DNA of 64,000 nt. Source: Lachnospiraceae bacterium (lineage in GTDB: Bacteria > Bacillota > Clostridia > Lachnospirales > Lachnospiraceae). Position numbers and translations under genes: made by a program. Where the stretch lies: assembly GCA_017539565.1 (NCBI GenBank), contig JAFYCS010000019.1, positions 1 to 64,000 on the forward strand. The letters are read 5' to 3'. Shown here piece by piece: positions 34,473 to 43,891 of this stretch (position 1 is its first letter; each line of letters starts with the position of its first letter). The notes beneath the pieces were generated by a model. It saw nothing but the letters and a program-made list of their open reading frames with translations. It had not been told where the DNA came from and did no database searches.

Positions 34473-35920
34473 AGCATCTCTCCGATGTAATAGAATCCTT
34501 TATTTTCAAGCAGCTTAACATTAACGTAACTGCCGATCAGTTCACTGCCGCCCTTAAGGTGCACCAGGAGGTTGTTTCCGAGGCGGCCCGTTACCATGGC
34601 CTCATCATGGTCGTTTAAGCTTTCTATAAGGGCCTCTTCACATCTGCCGGCATAACGTGCCACACGTTTCTTTGCAGTCTCCTGTACAGCCTTTAAAAGC
34701 TTATCAAAGCCCTCCTTGATCTCTTCATCATTCATACTCCTTGGCATATCAGCTGCGGGAGTTCCTGTTCGCGGTGAATAGATAAAAGTAAAGGCGTTGT
34801 CATATTCCACTTCCTTAACAAGGCTTATGGTCTCCTCAATATCTTCCATGGTCTCCCCGGGGAAGCCCACGATGATGTCTGTGGTAAGGGCCAGTTCGGG
34901 CATGGTTGCCCTTAAGCGGCCTACAAGCTCCATATAGGACTCCCTGGTATATCCGCGATTCATAGCCTTAAGTATGCGGCTGCTACCGCTCTGGACGGGC
35001 AGATGAAGGTGGGGGCAGATCTTCTTTGATCCTGCCATAAGTCCGATCAGCTCATCAGACAGATCTCTGGGATGGCTGGTCATAAAACGTATGCGCCTAA
35101 TGCCGTCAACTTTTTCCACTTCACGCAAAAGCCCCGGGAAGCTGATACCGTCAGAAAGACCTTTGCCGTAGGAATCCACATTCTGGCCAAGAAGCATAAC
35201 TTCGCTGACACCGTCAGCCGCAAGACTCTCCACTTCCCTGAGTATCTCCCTGGGATCCCGGCTGCGTTCACGTCCGCGCACATAAGGCACTATACAATAT
35301 GTGCAGAATTTATCACAGCCGAACATTATATTAACACCGGATTTAAAAGGATACTTCCTTTCAACGGGAAGGTCCTCGACTATCGCATTGGTATCTTTCC
35401 ATACGTCAACGATCATCTTATCCGATGTGAGCATCATATATAATAGTTCGGGGAATTTATATATATTATGGGTTCCGAAGATCAGATCCACAAATGAATA
35501 GGACTTGCGTATCTTTTCTATTACCGATACTTCCTGCACCATACATCCGCAAAGCGCTATCTTCTTGGAAGGCAGCACTTTCTTCATTGCGTTCAGATGG
35601 CCAAGACGTCCGTATACACGCTGATTGGCATTATCCCTTACGGTGCAGGTATTATAGACCACCAGATCGGCTTCCTCTTCTTCCGTGAGCATATAACCGA
35701 CACGTGAAAGGATGCCGCAGAGTTTTTCTGAATCACGGGCATTCATCTGGCAGCCGAAAGTAACAACACAGGCAGTGGGTACACGGCCGAGTTTTTCTGA
35801 CAGTTCACGGACTACTACAGATGTTTTCTGGATGAAATCTTCCTGTCTTAAGCTCTCTTCCCCGGAATCCAGAGGATTTGTGGAAGTATAAGGTGTATAA
35901 TCAACATCCTTCCATTTCAT
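34469..35920 (-). CDS. miaB: tRNA-2-methylthio-N6-dimethylallyladenosine synthase MiaB
   Basis: 483 residues. The N-terminal methylthiotransferase domain has three Cys in 'FGCQMNARDSE', 'NTCTVRDNA' and 'GCMVQE'. The radical-SAM cluster is 'CDKFCTYC'. A C-terminal TRAM domain covers ~415-480. It acts on MiaA-modified A37. It shares one base with the proA stop. The ~45-residue extension before the first domain is normal for clostridial MiaB. Confidence 0.97.
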   Translation of the reverse strand: MKWKDVDYTPYTSTNPLDSGEESLRQEDFIQKTSVVVRELSEKLGRVPTACVVTFGCQMNARDSEKLCGILSRVGYMLTEEEEADLVVYNTCTVRDNANQRVYGRLGHLNAMKKVLPSKKIALCGCMVQEVSVIEKIRKSYSFVDLIFGTHNIYKFPELLYMMLTSDKMIVDVWKDTNAIVEDLPVERKYPFKSGVNIMFGCDKFCTYCIVPYVRGRERSRDPREILREVESLAADGVSEVMLLGQNVDSYGKGLSDGISFPGLLREVEKVDGIRRIRFMTSHPRDLSDELIGLMAGSKKICPHLHLPVQSGSSRILKAMNRGYTRESYMELVGRLRATMPELALTTDIIVGFPGETMEDIEETISLVKEVEYDNAFTFIYSPRTGTPAADMPRSMNDEEIKEGFDKLLKAVQETAKKRVARYAGRCEEALIESLNDHDEAMVTGRLGNNLLVHLKGGSELIGSYVNVKLLENKGFYYIGEML

Positions 35921-37179
35921 CAGCCGCGCACCTGGCCGTTTCCGCGTATCTGATATTTATATGAGGTAAGCTCCTTAAGTCCCATGGGTCCACGGGCATG
36001 GAGCATCTGGGTGCTTATTCCTATCTCTGCACCGAAACCGAATTCAAAACCGTCGGTAAAACGGGTGGATGCATTGACGTAAACACATGCACTGTCAACG
36101 CCTTTAAGGAATTTCTCCGCTGATTCTTCGTCTTCGGTAACGATAGCATCGGAATGATGAGTCGAATATTTGTTAATATGGGCTATGGCCTCTTCAACAT
36201 TCTTTACTGTCTTTACCGAAATAAGAAGATCCAGATATTCTTTTCCGTAATCCTCTTCGCTTGCGGGCACAACAAACTCAGATGAAGACTGTGCTTCTTC
36301 ATCACCTCTTATCTCAACGGATTTATCATGAAGTGCCCTTGCGATATCAGGGAATATGCTTTCTGCAATATCTTCATGTATAAGCAGTGATTCCGCTGTG
36401 TTGCATACGCCAAGGCGCTGGGTCTTTGCGTTTATGACTATGCATTTTGCTTTTGCCGCGTCTGCGGTCTTATCGATATAGATATGGCAGTTGCCTGCAC
36501 CGGTCTCTATAACGGGAATCTTAGAATTCTCCACCACGCTGCGGATAAGTCCTGCGCTGCCTCTGGGGATCAGCACATCAACATATTCCCTCATCTGCAT
36601 GAACTTAACAGTTGTCTCCCTGTCGGTGCTCTCTATAAGCGATATGGCATTTTCGTTTATACCGCACTCTTTAAGGCCCTTACGGATAACGTCTGTAATG
36701 GCTGTATTGGAATTGATTGCATCGCTGCCGCCCTTTAATATGACAACATTTCCGGACTTAAACGTAAGCGCAAAAGCGTCGGCTGTAACATTGGGTCTGG
36801 ACTCATAGATTATGCCTATAACTCCCAGGGGAACACGGACTTTCTTCAGTTTGAGTCCGTTGGCAAGCTCCCATTCATCAAGCACGTCACTTAATGGATC
36901 GGGCAGCTCTGCCACCTGTCTTAAGCCCTCACTCATCGCTTTTATACGGTCTTCCGTAAGACGCAGCCTGTCGATCATGGGAATGCTCATTCCCTTGGTG
37001 GTGGCTGTGGTTATGTCTCTTGCGTTAGCTATGATTATAGCTTCACTTTCCTTTACCAAAAGCTCTGCTATCTTTAAAAGTGCTTCGTTCTTTTTTTCGG
37101 TACTTATCGCTGCTATTTCATATTTTGCGGCTTTAGCCGCGCTGCACAGTGCTTCGAGTTCCATTTTTCTATCCTCCAA
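35920..37179 (-). CDS. proA: Gamma-glutamyl phosphate reductase
   Basis: 419 residues. ALDH-fold enzyme of proline synthesis that reduces glutamyl 5-phosphate to the semialdehyde using NADPH. The catalytic Cys lies in 'RLGVCNTAESLL'; 'GVIGIIYESRPNV' and 'GFGAEIGISTQ' are family signatures. proB lies upstream but separated by two genes. Confidence 0.97.
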   Translation of the reverse strand: MEDRKMELEALCSAAKAAKYEIAAISTEKKNEALLKIAELLVKESEAIIIANARDITTATTKGMSIPMIDRLRLTEDRIKAMSEGLRQVAELPDPLSDVLDEWELANGLKLKKVRVPLGVIGIIYESRPNVTADAFALTFKSGNVVILKGGSDAINSNTAITDVIRKGLKECGINENAISLIESTDRETTVKFMQMREYVDVLIPRGSAGLIRSVVENSKIPVIETGAGNCHIYIDKTADAAKAKCIVINAKTQRLGVCNTAESLLIHEDIAESIFPDIARALHDKSVEIRGDEEAQSSSEFVVPASEEDYGKEYLDLLISVKTVKNVEEAIAHINKYSTHHSDAIVTEDEESAEKFLKGVDSACVYVNASTRFTDGFEFGFGAEIGISTQMLHARGPMGLKELTSYKYQIRGNGQVRG

Positions 37180-37209
37180 AGATCCGTGTTTATCACGGGA
37201 TCATATATT

Positions 37210-37794
37210 CTACTTACTGCTGTTCGACCAGAACAGCTGCTCCGATTCGCTTACCAGCCCGTCCATCCTGACATCATAATACTCATGTGGGATGTGCTCC
37301 AGTATCTGAAGGTCATATGCAAGACCTATCTTAAAGACACTTGGGTACTTGGCAAGGAAGCGGTCATAAAAGCCCCTGCCGTAACCTATGCGGTAACCTT
37401 CGCGTGAAAACACGGTACCGGGCACCACGGCAACAGCCGCAAATATCCAGTCGCCTCCCGTACGTTTCAGCATGAAAGGTTCCTGTATCCCCTTAAATCC
37501 GACCTGCATATCGGCCAGATCCTCTACACGGAAGAATTCAAGGTCATTGCCTATAACCTTGGGGAAAAATACACGTTTATGCATACGTTTTGCAGTATAA
37601 AATATCTGAGATGTCTTGACCTCTGATCCGAAATCGGCATAAAGCAATATATCTTCGGCCTGGGCTACCATTTCTATATTGAAAAGACGCCGCGTTATGG
37701 CCTCGGATTTTTCAACCCGTTCCTTTTCGATCAGATGGTCACGCTTCTTCACTATGTCACGTCTGAGCGTCTGTTTACTCATTTCTATTGCCAT
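37210..37794 (-). CDS. 5-formyltetrahydrofolate cyclo-ligase
   Basis: 194 residues. Signature 'REGYRIGYGRGFYDRFL' (~133-149) and N-terminal 'RRDIVKKRDHL' are typical. It converts 5-formyl-THF to 5,10-methenyl-THF with ATP, salvaging a dead-end folate. It overlaps the upstream DUF896 gene by 20 nt. Folate one-carbon metabolism is also represented by fhs in this window. Confidence 0.93.
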   Translation of the reverse strand: MAIEMSKQTLRRDIVKKRDHLIEKERVEKSEAITRRLFNIEMVAQAEDILLYADFGSEVKTSQIFYTAKRMHKRVFFPKVIGNDLEFFRVEDLADMQVGFKGIQEPFMLKRTGGDWIFAAVAVVPGTVFSREGYRIGYGRGFYDRFLAKYPSVFKIGLAYDLQILEHIPHEYYDVRMDGLVSESEQLFWSNSSK

Positions 37795-37996
37795 ACTTGT
37801 CCCCCAGATTAGTTATGCTTCCGTCTTTTTCAACAATATCAATGTTATTTAACTGTGCTCTCAGATTGCCTCTTATAGCGTCAACGTATTCTTTTCTGAG
37901 TATGCGCTGTTCAAGTTTTTCCTCTGCTGTAAGTTCGCGCTTCTGTGAAAGATGATAAAGCTCATTGATACGTGCTATACGCTCATTCATATCCAT
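37775..37996 (-). CDS. DUF896/YnzC-family small protein
   Basis: 73 residues matching the YnzC family: 'RIARINELYHLSQKRELTAE' start, a helical hairpin, and the conserved 'LRKEYVDAIRGNL'. The function is unsettled; a member has been linked to the SOS response in Bacillus. GGAGG lies ~10 nt before the ATG. It is cotranscribed with proB and the folate cyclo-ligase. Confidence 0.9.
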   Translation of the reverse strand: MDMNERIARINELYHLSQKRELTAEEKLEQRILRKEYVDAIRGNLRAQLNNIDIVEKDGSITNLGDKYGNRNE

Positions 37997-38001
37997 CAGC
38001 T

Positions 38002-38856
38002 TTAATCCTCCACTACATCCTTCAGATAAAAATTCTCATCTTTATGTGCAAGGAAGAGTGTCCCCACATCTCTTCCGTCCATGATGCGGTGCAGCACTCT
38101 GACATCCTTTGCATTTGTTATTATCATATCGGCTCCGGCGCTCGTTGCGATCTTCGCCGCGCTGAGTTTTGACTTCATTCCGCCCGTACCTACGTCCGAG
38201 CCGGTGGTAGCCTTTCCCATGTTCATTATATCATCCGTGAGCTCAGGTACAATAGGCAAAAATCTGGCATCCGGATTTTTATGCGGATCATCAGAATACA
38301 GTCCGTCTATATCCGACAGAAGTATCAGCAGATCTGCATCCACCAGTGCGGCTACGATAGCCGACAGGGTATCGTTATCACCGAATTCGATCTCATAGGT
38401 GGATATGGTATCGTTTTCGTTTACTATGGGGATCACTCCCAGTTTCAAAAGTTCAATAAAAGTATTATGTGCATTAAAACGGTTCAGATCGGCTACGATA
38501 GTGTTCTTTGTCATGAGTATCTGCGCCGCTATCTGGCCATACTGTGAAAAAAGCCGTTCGTAAGTCATCATCAGACGGGCCTGCCCGATCGCTGCACAAG
38601 CCTGCTTGACCGCGAGCGTATTTTCCTCATCGGCGGGGATATGAACCGTCTTCTTTCCGGCGGCTATTGCACCACTGGATACAAGTATAACATCCTTTCC
38701 CTGGTTGCGTATGTTGCACAATTCGCGCACCAGTGTTTCCATCTTTATATAATCAAAATCTCCGGTTTCATTGTGGCGTAAAGAGGATGAGCCTATCTTT
38801 ACCACGATCCTTTTTTTACTCTTTATAAGTTCCCTGTACTGGTCCATTTTCGTCAA
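38002..38856 (-). CDS. proB: Glutamate 5-kinase (short form without PUA domain)
   Basis: 284 residues, amino-acid-kinase fold: 'RIVVKIGSSSL' at the N-terminus, 'VSSGAIAAGKK', 'NENDTISTYEIEFGDNDTLS' and 'GTGGMKSKLSAAKIA'. It phosphorylates glutamate as the first step to proline, normally inhibited by proline. The C-terminal PUA domain found in longer (~367-residue) ProB enzymes is missing. It sits at the head of a proB-DUF896-cyclo-ligase-proA-miaB run. Confidence 0.96.
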   Translation of the reverse strand: MTKMDQYRELIKSKKRIVVKIGSSSLRHNETGDFDYIKMETLVRELCNIRNQGKDVILVSSGAIAAGKKTVHIPADEENTLAVKQACAAIGQARLMMTYERLFSQYGQIAAQILMTKNTIVADLNRFNAHNTFIELLKLGVIPIVNENDTISTYEIEFGDNDTLSAIVAALVDADLLILLSDIDGLYSDDPHKNPDARFLPIVPELTDDIMNMGKATTGSDVGTGGMKSKLSAAKIATSAGADMIITNAKDVRVLHRIMDGRDVGTLFLAHKDENFYLKDVVED

Positions 38857-38869
38857 TACCTGTCCTATT

Positions 38870-40498
38870 TTATACTCTTTGCATATATTTTAGCACTTTT
38901 TCGGCCGTTCGTATACCATCAGCTGCAGCAGAAGTTATACCGCCTGCATAGCCTGCTCCTTCACCGCATGGGAAGATGGCTCCGATGTTGCTCTGACCGC
39001 TGTCGTTACGCAATATCTTAACCGGCGAAGATGTCCTGCTCTCTACTCCCGCAAGCAGCGTGTCAGGGTTGTCAAAGCCGCTTATGTATTTACCGAAATT
39101 GCCGAACGCCTCTATTATATCATTTTCCAGCGTAAGGGGAAGTATCCCGTTTAAGGGTGCATATGCCCAGGCACCTTTTATCGCCGGCTCTATGCCTTTG
39201 CGGGAACAGGAGCCATTCTGAGCGCTGTAATCTATAAGGCTCTGTACGGGAACTTTCCCGCCTGCCGCCAGAAAGGCTGCTTCTTCCATCTTTTGCTGAA
39301 ACTCCATTCCGTCAAACAGCCCCAGCCCGAATTCCTCCGGGCTGACACTTACTACTATGGCCGAATTGGCATTGGGACCGGAACGTCCGTGATAACTCAT
39401 GCCGTTTACCGCAAGTCTGCCCTCTTCACTGGATGCATTCACGACATATCCGCCGGGGCACATACAGAAGGAGAACACTCCCCTTCCGGAAGAAGCTTTT
39501 GTAGTCAGCTTGTAAGATGCAGCAGGCAGTCTGTATGCTGCAAAATCCTCGCCATACTGCGCTTTGTCTATCATCTCCTGCGTATGCTGTACCCGCAGTC
39601 CCACTGCAAAGCTTTTGCTCTCCATCTTAAGCCCGCATTCATTCAGCAGCTTAAAGGAATCCCTGGCACTGTGGCCGGTACAGAGTATTATGCAGCCGCA
39701 TTTCTTTTCACTTATCTTGTTCTTGTGAAGAAGTTCTGCTGCTACGGCTTTTCCGGTTTTATCGATCAAAGGCTTTACGAAGCGGGTCTCGAACATGAAT
39801 TCCGCCCCCATACGCTCTAAAGCGTATCTCATATTGATGATGACATTTTTCAGCACATCCGTGCCTATATGCGGATGACTGTCATAAAGTATAACTGGAT
39901 CGGCACCATATTCCACAAAAAGCTTCATAATAGCATGATATATACCGTCTTTATCATTATTACCTGTATAAAGCTTTCCGTCTGAAAATGTACCGGCACC
40001 GCCTTCACCGAACTGTACGTTTGATTCGGGATTAAGTATGCCTTTTTCCCAGAAATCTTTTACGCTGCGTTCACGGTTGACAATGCTTTCGCCGCGTTCC
40101 ACGATAATGGGCTTTAAGCCGGAGTTTGCCAGCACGTAAGCGCAGAATAATCCGGCTGGGCCGCAGCCCACGATAAGGGGACGGTTCTCCTCACGTGTGG
40201 TGCGCAGCATAACATTCGGAAATTCAAAGTTTACCGGTTTATATAATTGCAGGGTGTTATTTCTTTTAAGCTGCCGCCCTGCGAGTTCAAGCCCCTTATT
40301 AACGCCCTTCAGATCAAAGGCTATGCTGTAGACAAATCTGATATCACTCTTTTTCCTTGCATCAAGGGAGCGCTTAAGTATTGAAATATTACCTATATGC
40401 CCCTCATTGATCCCCATGACAGACGCGGCTTTAGCAGTAAGCTCTGCGATCTCGTTCCTTACGGGAGGTTTTAAGTGTATGTCATCAAGCTTAAACAT
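38870..40498 (-). CDS. FAD-dependent oxidoreductase (NAD(P)/FAD 'dehydrogenase' family)
   Basis: 542 residues. An N-terminal domain of ~100 residues precedes an FAD-binding Rossmann motif 'VGCGPAGLFCAYVLANSG' (~111-128) with 'GGAGTFSDGKLYTG' downstream. It resembles the widespread clostridial family annotated as uncharacterised FAD-dependent dehydrogenase; no substrate is known. It overlaps the next flavoprotein gene (40491-41705) by 8 nt, so the two are cotranscribed. Confidence 0.88.
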   Translation of the reverse strand: MFKLDDIHLKPPVRNEIAELTAKAASVMGINEGHIGNISILKRSLDARKKSDIRFVYSIAFDLKGVNKGLELAGRQLKRNNTLQLYKPVNFEFPNVMLRTTREENRPLIVGCGPAGLFCAYVLANSGLKPIIVERGESIVNRERSVKDFWEKGILNPESNVQFGEGGAGTFSDGKLYTGNNDKDGIYHAIMKLFVEYGADPVILYDSHPHIGTDVLKNVIINMRYALERMGAEFMFETRFVKPLIDKTGKAVAAELLHKNKISEKKCGCIILCTGHSARDSFKLLNECGLKMESKSFAVGLRVQHTQEMIDKAQYGEDFAAYRLPAASYKLTTKASSGRGVFSFCMCPGGYVVNASSEEGRLAVNGMSYHGRSGPNANSAIVVSVSPEEFGLGLFDGMEFQQKMEEAAFLAAGGKVPVQSLIDYSAQNGSCSRKGIEPAIKGAWAYAPLNGILPLTLENDIIEAFGNFGKYISGFDNPDTLLAGVESRTSSPVKILRNDSGQSNIGAIFPCGEGAGYAGGITSAAADGIRTAEKVLKYMQRV

Positions 40499-41705
40499 CC
40501 GCTGCCGCTCCTTTCGTGTTTATGGCCTTATATGCCGCAAATGCACTGCACAGTGCAAAATGAAGATTGTAACCTCCGCAGGCTCCGTTTACATCCAGAA
40601 GCTCTCCCAATAGATATACCCGTTTCATACGCAGAGATTCCAGAGAGTCACTTACTTCGCTTAAGGGGACACCGCCGCACATCAGCTGGGCTTCACGGTA
40701 ATTGCCGCGTCCGTTTATCTTAAAGCTGCAATGGGTAAGCGTGCGGTAAAGCTTTTTCATATCACATTCCCGCACTATATCGGACGGCCTTAACCCCGAT
40801 CTCTTTATAAGATACTGAGCAAGCTTCTTATTAAGCCAGCCGGCAAAGAATTCTTCCAGCTGTCTTCCGGCATACATCTGTATACGTGTATCATAAGCTC
40901 CCCGGGGATCGGATAAAAAGCATAGAAAATCGGCTTCCAGACTGATCCCCGATAGTTCACGGCAGTATCTGGATAATTGAAATACCGGTATACCGGACAC
41001 CGAGTCCTTATTAAGCTGCAGCTCTCCCGTCTCACGGAACGTACCTTCGTCGGTCTTAAGGCTGAGGGCAGCATCGCATCTTACTCCTGCTACCGCTTTC
41101 AGATCTTCTTCACACTTAAGATGTGTCAGAGCGGGATACGTGAGGTTAAGGCTGTGTCCCATGCCTTCCAGGAGCTTAAAGCCGTTTTCCTTATCTTCTG
41201 AATACACGCCGGCCTTTCCGCCGCAGGCAATGATCACTGCTTCTGCATCCGCAGGAGCGGTAATATTCCGGTCTTCGAATACTATACTTAAGTCTTTCCT
41301 TATGCTTATGGCCTTAGCGCCCGTAACTATATTAACATTTAGCTCCCTTAATGTAAATCTCAAAGCATCTATGACCGAAGAGGCCTGTCTGCTTACAGGA
41401 TATATGCCGCCACGTATGTTACAGGTGCTTATTCCCAGGCTTTTATAGAATACATCGCGTTCACTGATGCTCATATTATCCAGGACACGCTTAAGCTTCT
41501 CATTATCCGGACTCTGATAGAAGCTTGAGTTTATATCTTCGTTAGACAGATTACAGCGCCCGTTGCCTGTCAGCAGTATCTTTTTTCCTATGCGGTCCTG
41601 GCGTTCGTAAATTGTTACTTTATATCCGGCGCGTGCAAGAAGTATAGCTGCACAGATGCCGCTCATTCCTCCGCCTATAACAGATATCTTACCCCGTCCG
41701 CTCAT
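40491..41705 (-). CDS. HI0933/BaiN-family flavoprotein
   Basis: 404 residues. 'ISVIGGGMSGICAAILLARA' binds FAD, and 'DRIGKKILLTGNGRCNLSN' is diagnostic for the HI0933/YhiN family. The C-terminus has the second FAD motif 'GACGGYNLHFALCSA'. Relatives include BaiN, a bile-acid 3-oxo-4-cholenoyl reductase, but the substrate cannot be told from sequence. The start overlaps the flippase stop by 4 nt. Confidence 0.92.
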   Translation of the reverse strand: MSGRGKISVIGGGMSGICAAILLARAGYKVTIYERQDRIGKKILLTGNGRCNLSNEDINSSFYQSPDNEKLKRVLDNMSISERDVFYKSLGISTCNIRGGIYPVSRQASSVIDALRFTLRELNVNIVTGAKAISIRKDLSIVFEDRNITAPADAEAVIIACGGKAGVYSEDKENGFKLLEGMGHSLNLTYPALTHLKCEEDLKAVAGVRCDAALSLKTDEGTFRETGELQLNKDSVSGIPVFQLSRYCRELSGISLEADFLCFLSDPRGAYDTRIQMYAGRQLEEFFAGWLNKKLAQYLIKRSGLRPSDIVRECDMKKLYRTLTHCSFKINGRGNYREAQLMCGGVPLSEVSDSLESLRMKRVYLLGELLDVNGACGGYNLHFALCSAFAAYKAINTKGAAADV

Positions 41706-43363
41706 TGTTCATCTCCCAGAAAATGCAGTTTCCTGCCAAGTCTGCTGATATACCTGCCAAGAGGCACCCGCTTTAAGGAATATATATTTATAAGCCCTGT
41801 CCGGCATATTGCAAAAAAGAAAGCCAGGCTGTAGAGGGGAAAACATATCAATACTATAAGCAGCGGAGGCATAAAAAACGCAAACAGCAGCCCAAGAAGG
41901 CATATGATAATACAGGGGACCAGTGCACATAAAGCCGGTAACAAAAATACCCTCAGAATATCCATGCTGTAGTGCAGGTATTGTATAAGATGTATGTAAT
42001 TGAGTAAGGACAATATCAGATGATAAAGGCTGCAGCATGTTATAACCGAATATATGCCTATAGAACCGATACTAAGGGCCGGCATGAACTGCATGACTAA
42101 AACGGAAGGTATAAAGGCTATCAGGCAGTGAAGCATCAACCTTCTCTTGCATCTTAAGATAATGAGCTGCATGGACGTATTAAGTGATACGGCACAAAGC
42201 GTCATGGGTATCAGGCCGAAATATATGAGTCTCCGGGCAAGGGCAGAATCCACGCCGAATACACCTTTTAATATGTGCGGTCCCATTGCAGCATAGAAAA
42301 AAACAAAGAAGAAGCATATGATCATGGCTTCTCCCGAAAGATTCATACATCTTAAACGGAGCTCGCCCCTGTCCTCTCTGCGAACACTGCTTCCCGTAAG
42401 ACGCAGGCTGTTGTAAAGCAGGAAGAAAATAAGGCTTAAAGGCACAAGGCTTATAAGCATATATACGCCGGAATACATCCCCCAGATATAAGACTGCAGT
42501 AACTGTTTTCCGTTACGATAGGTCCTTCCGAACAGCAAAAGTGAAGCAAAATGAAAGCTCAAGTAACAAAGTACCGCTCCCGATAACGGAAATGCAAAGC
42601 TGTAAAACTGACCTGTAGGACTTTCGTGCTTGCGGTTGTTATCCTTTCCCCTCTTTACGTTACGGTCCGGATGCCCTCCGATAAGTGTGATAAAAAGCAG
42701 CAATACAGATACACATGAAACGATGATGAGCAGGCGCTCAATCCCTATGGCATCATATATATATTTAACCTCTTCGTTTCGAAGAAGCTTTGCTACCTGA
42801 AGTCCCGAAGTGCTGTCGCGTCCGGCAAATAAAGCTGCCAGGATGAACAGAAAAGCCTGTCTTATCAGCAGTATATATGCGCTGTGATGGCCTCTGTAAT
42901 AACCGTCTGAATATCCGCGAAGCAGTAAAACAAAAGCATCCGCCGCAAATATGGGCATGGCCCATAAAAGCGTTGTATTTCCGGATTTACCGAAAAGAAA
43001 ATTCTCAGAAAAACGTGTAGCTGTCACTCCCCATACAATAAGGCAGACCAGAACATACCCCAAAAGATGCAGGGCAGATGTTGTGAAGATACGCTTGGCA
43101 TTTTTGAGAAAACCGATCTGCTGTCTTTTGAGCACCAGGTCATGGACTGCTTCGGAAGCCCCCAGCGGTAAAAGTACCAGTGCAAATACCGTTATGTCCA
43201 GAGCGCTGAAAAGATAAGCCGCCCCGGAAGGTTTGATGCGGTATACTATGATCATTCCGGAAACAACAGAAAGCAACTGGGATAAGAATACCGCTATTCT
43301 TATCCTGTCATCGGGACGTATCCGTTTAAGGAGTTTTCTGCCCTTCCCCTTAACCGCGCTCAT
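41702..43363 (-). CDS. Polytopic flippase-like protein (MATE/MurJ/Wzx superfamily)
   Basis: 553 residues from the ATG at 43363, chosen because AAGGAGG lies 6 nt upstream; a longer frame to 43435 would overlap ybeY more. About 12-14 hydrophobic segments and the internal layout ('SQLLSVVSGMIIVYRI' first) resemble SpoVB/MurJ-type polysaccharide exporters. A lipid-linked glycan flippase role is likely, but the substrate is unknown. It overlaps ybeY by 14 nt. A basic cytoplasmic loop lies at ~240-265. Confidence 0.78.
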   Translation of the reverse strand: MSAVKGKGRKLLKRIRPDDRIRIAVFLSQLLSVVSGMIIVYRIKPSGAAYLFSALDITVFALVLLPLGASEAVHDLVLKRQQIGFLKNAKRIFTTSALHLLGYVLVCLIVWGVTATRFSENFLFGKSGNTTLLWAMPIFAADAFVLLLRGYSDGYYRGHHSAYILLIRQAFLFILAALFAGRDSTSGLQVAKLLRNEEVKYIYDAIGIERLLIIVSCVSVLLLFITLIGGHPDRNVKRGKDNNRKHESPTGQFYSFAFPLSGAVLCYLSFHFASLLLFGRTYRNGKQLLQSYIWGMYSGVYMLISLVPLSLIFFLLYNSLRLTGSSVRREDRGELRLRCMNLSGEAMIICFFFVFFYAAMGPHILKGVFGVDSALARRLIYFGLIPMTLCAVSLNTSMQLIILRCKRRLMLHCLIAFIPSVLVMQFMPALSIGSIGIYSVITCCSLYHLILSLLNYIHLIQYLHYSMDILRVFLLPALCALVPCIIICLLGLLFAFFMPPLLIVLICFPLYSLAFFFAICRTGLINIYSLKRVPLGRYISRLGRKLHFLGDEQ

Positions 43364-43856
43364 ACCCTGCCTCCTTGAGGATATCTTCCTGCATGGACTC
43401 CATCTTAAGCCGGTCTTCTTCCTCCATATGGTCAAAGCCCGTTAGGTGCAGCAGCGAATGGGCTGTGAGAAAAGCAAATTCACGTTCGGGACTGTGACCG
43501 TATTCTTCAGCCTGCAAAAAAACTTTAGACGCACAGATCATTATCTCACCGTAGATAAGTTCACCGCTCTCAGGATCAAAAACATCCGCATCATCTTCTT
43601 CTATAAGTTCAAAATCATTTACATGTTCAGGATCAAAAGGCAGGTTCGGAAATGATAAAACATCCGTCACCTTATCTATACCGCGCATGTCTTTGTTTGC
43701 CTGCCTGATTGTTTCGTCTTCCACCACATACAGGGATAACTGAACATCATAGGGACAGGGAAAACGCTTAAAGAAAACATCCGCCACGGCATTGGCTATC
43801 GTGGTGAAGTCTAAAGAAAAAGCGGTCTCACACTCTGTGTATAAAGTAAAGTTCAT
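43350..43856 (-). CDS. ybeY: Endoribonuclease YbeY
   Basis: 168 residues. The zinc site H-x3-H-x5-H is visible in 'HSLLHLTGFDHM'. YbeY matures 16S rRNA 3' ends and takes part in ribosome quality control. It follows phoH by ~35 nt, the usual partner order. An acidic insertion ('EEDDADVFDPESGE') occurs before the 'GEIMICASKV' strand. Confidence 0.96.
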   Translation of the reverse strand: MNFTLYTECETAFSLDFTTIANAVADVFFKRFPCPYDVQLSLYVVEDETIRQANKDMRGIDKVTDVLSFPNLPFDPEHVNDFELIEEDDADVFDPESGELIYGEIMICASKVFLQAEEYGHSPEREFAFLTAHSLLHLTGFDHMEEEDRLKMESMQEDILKEAGYERG

Positions 43857-43891
43857 TATCTTAATCCACCTCAGTCAGGATCTTTTGACAG

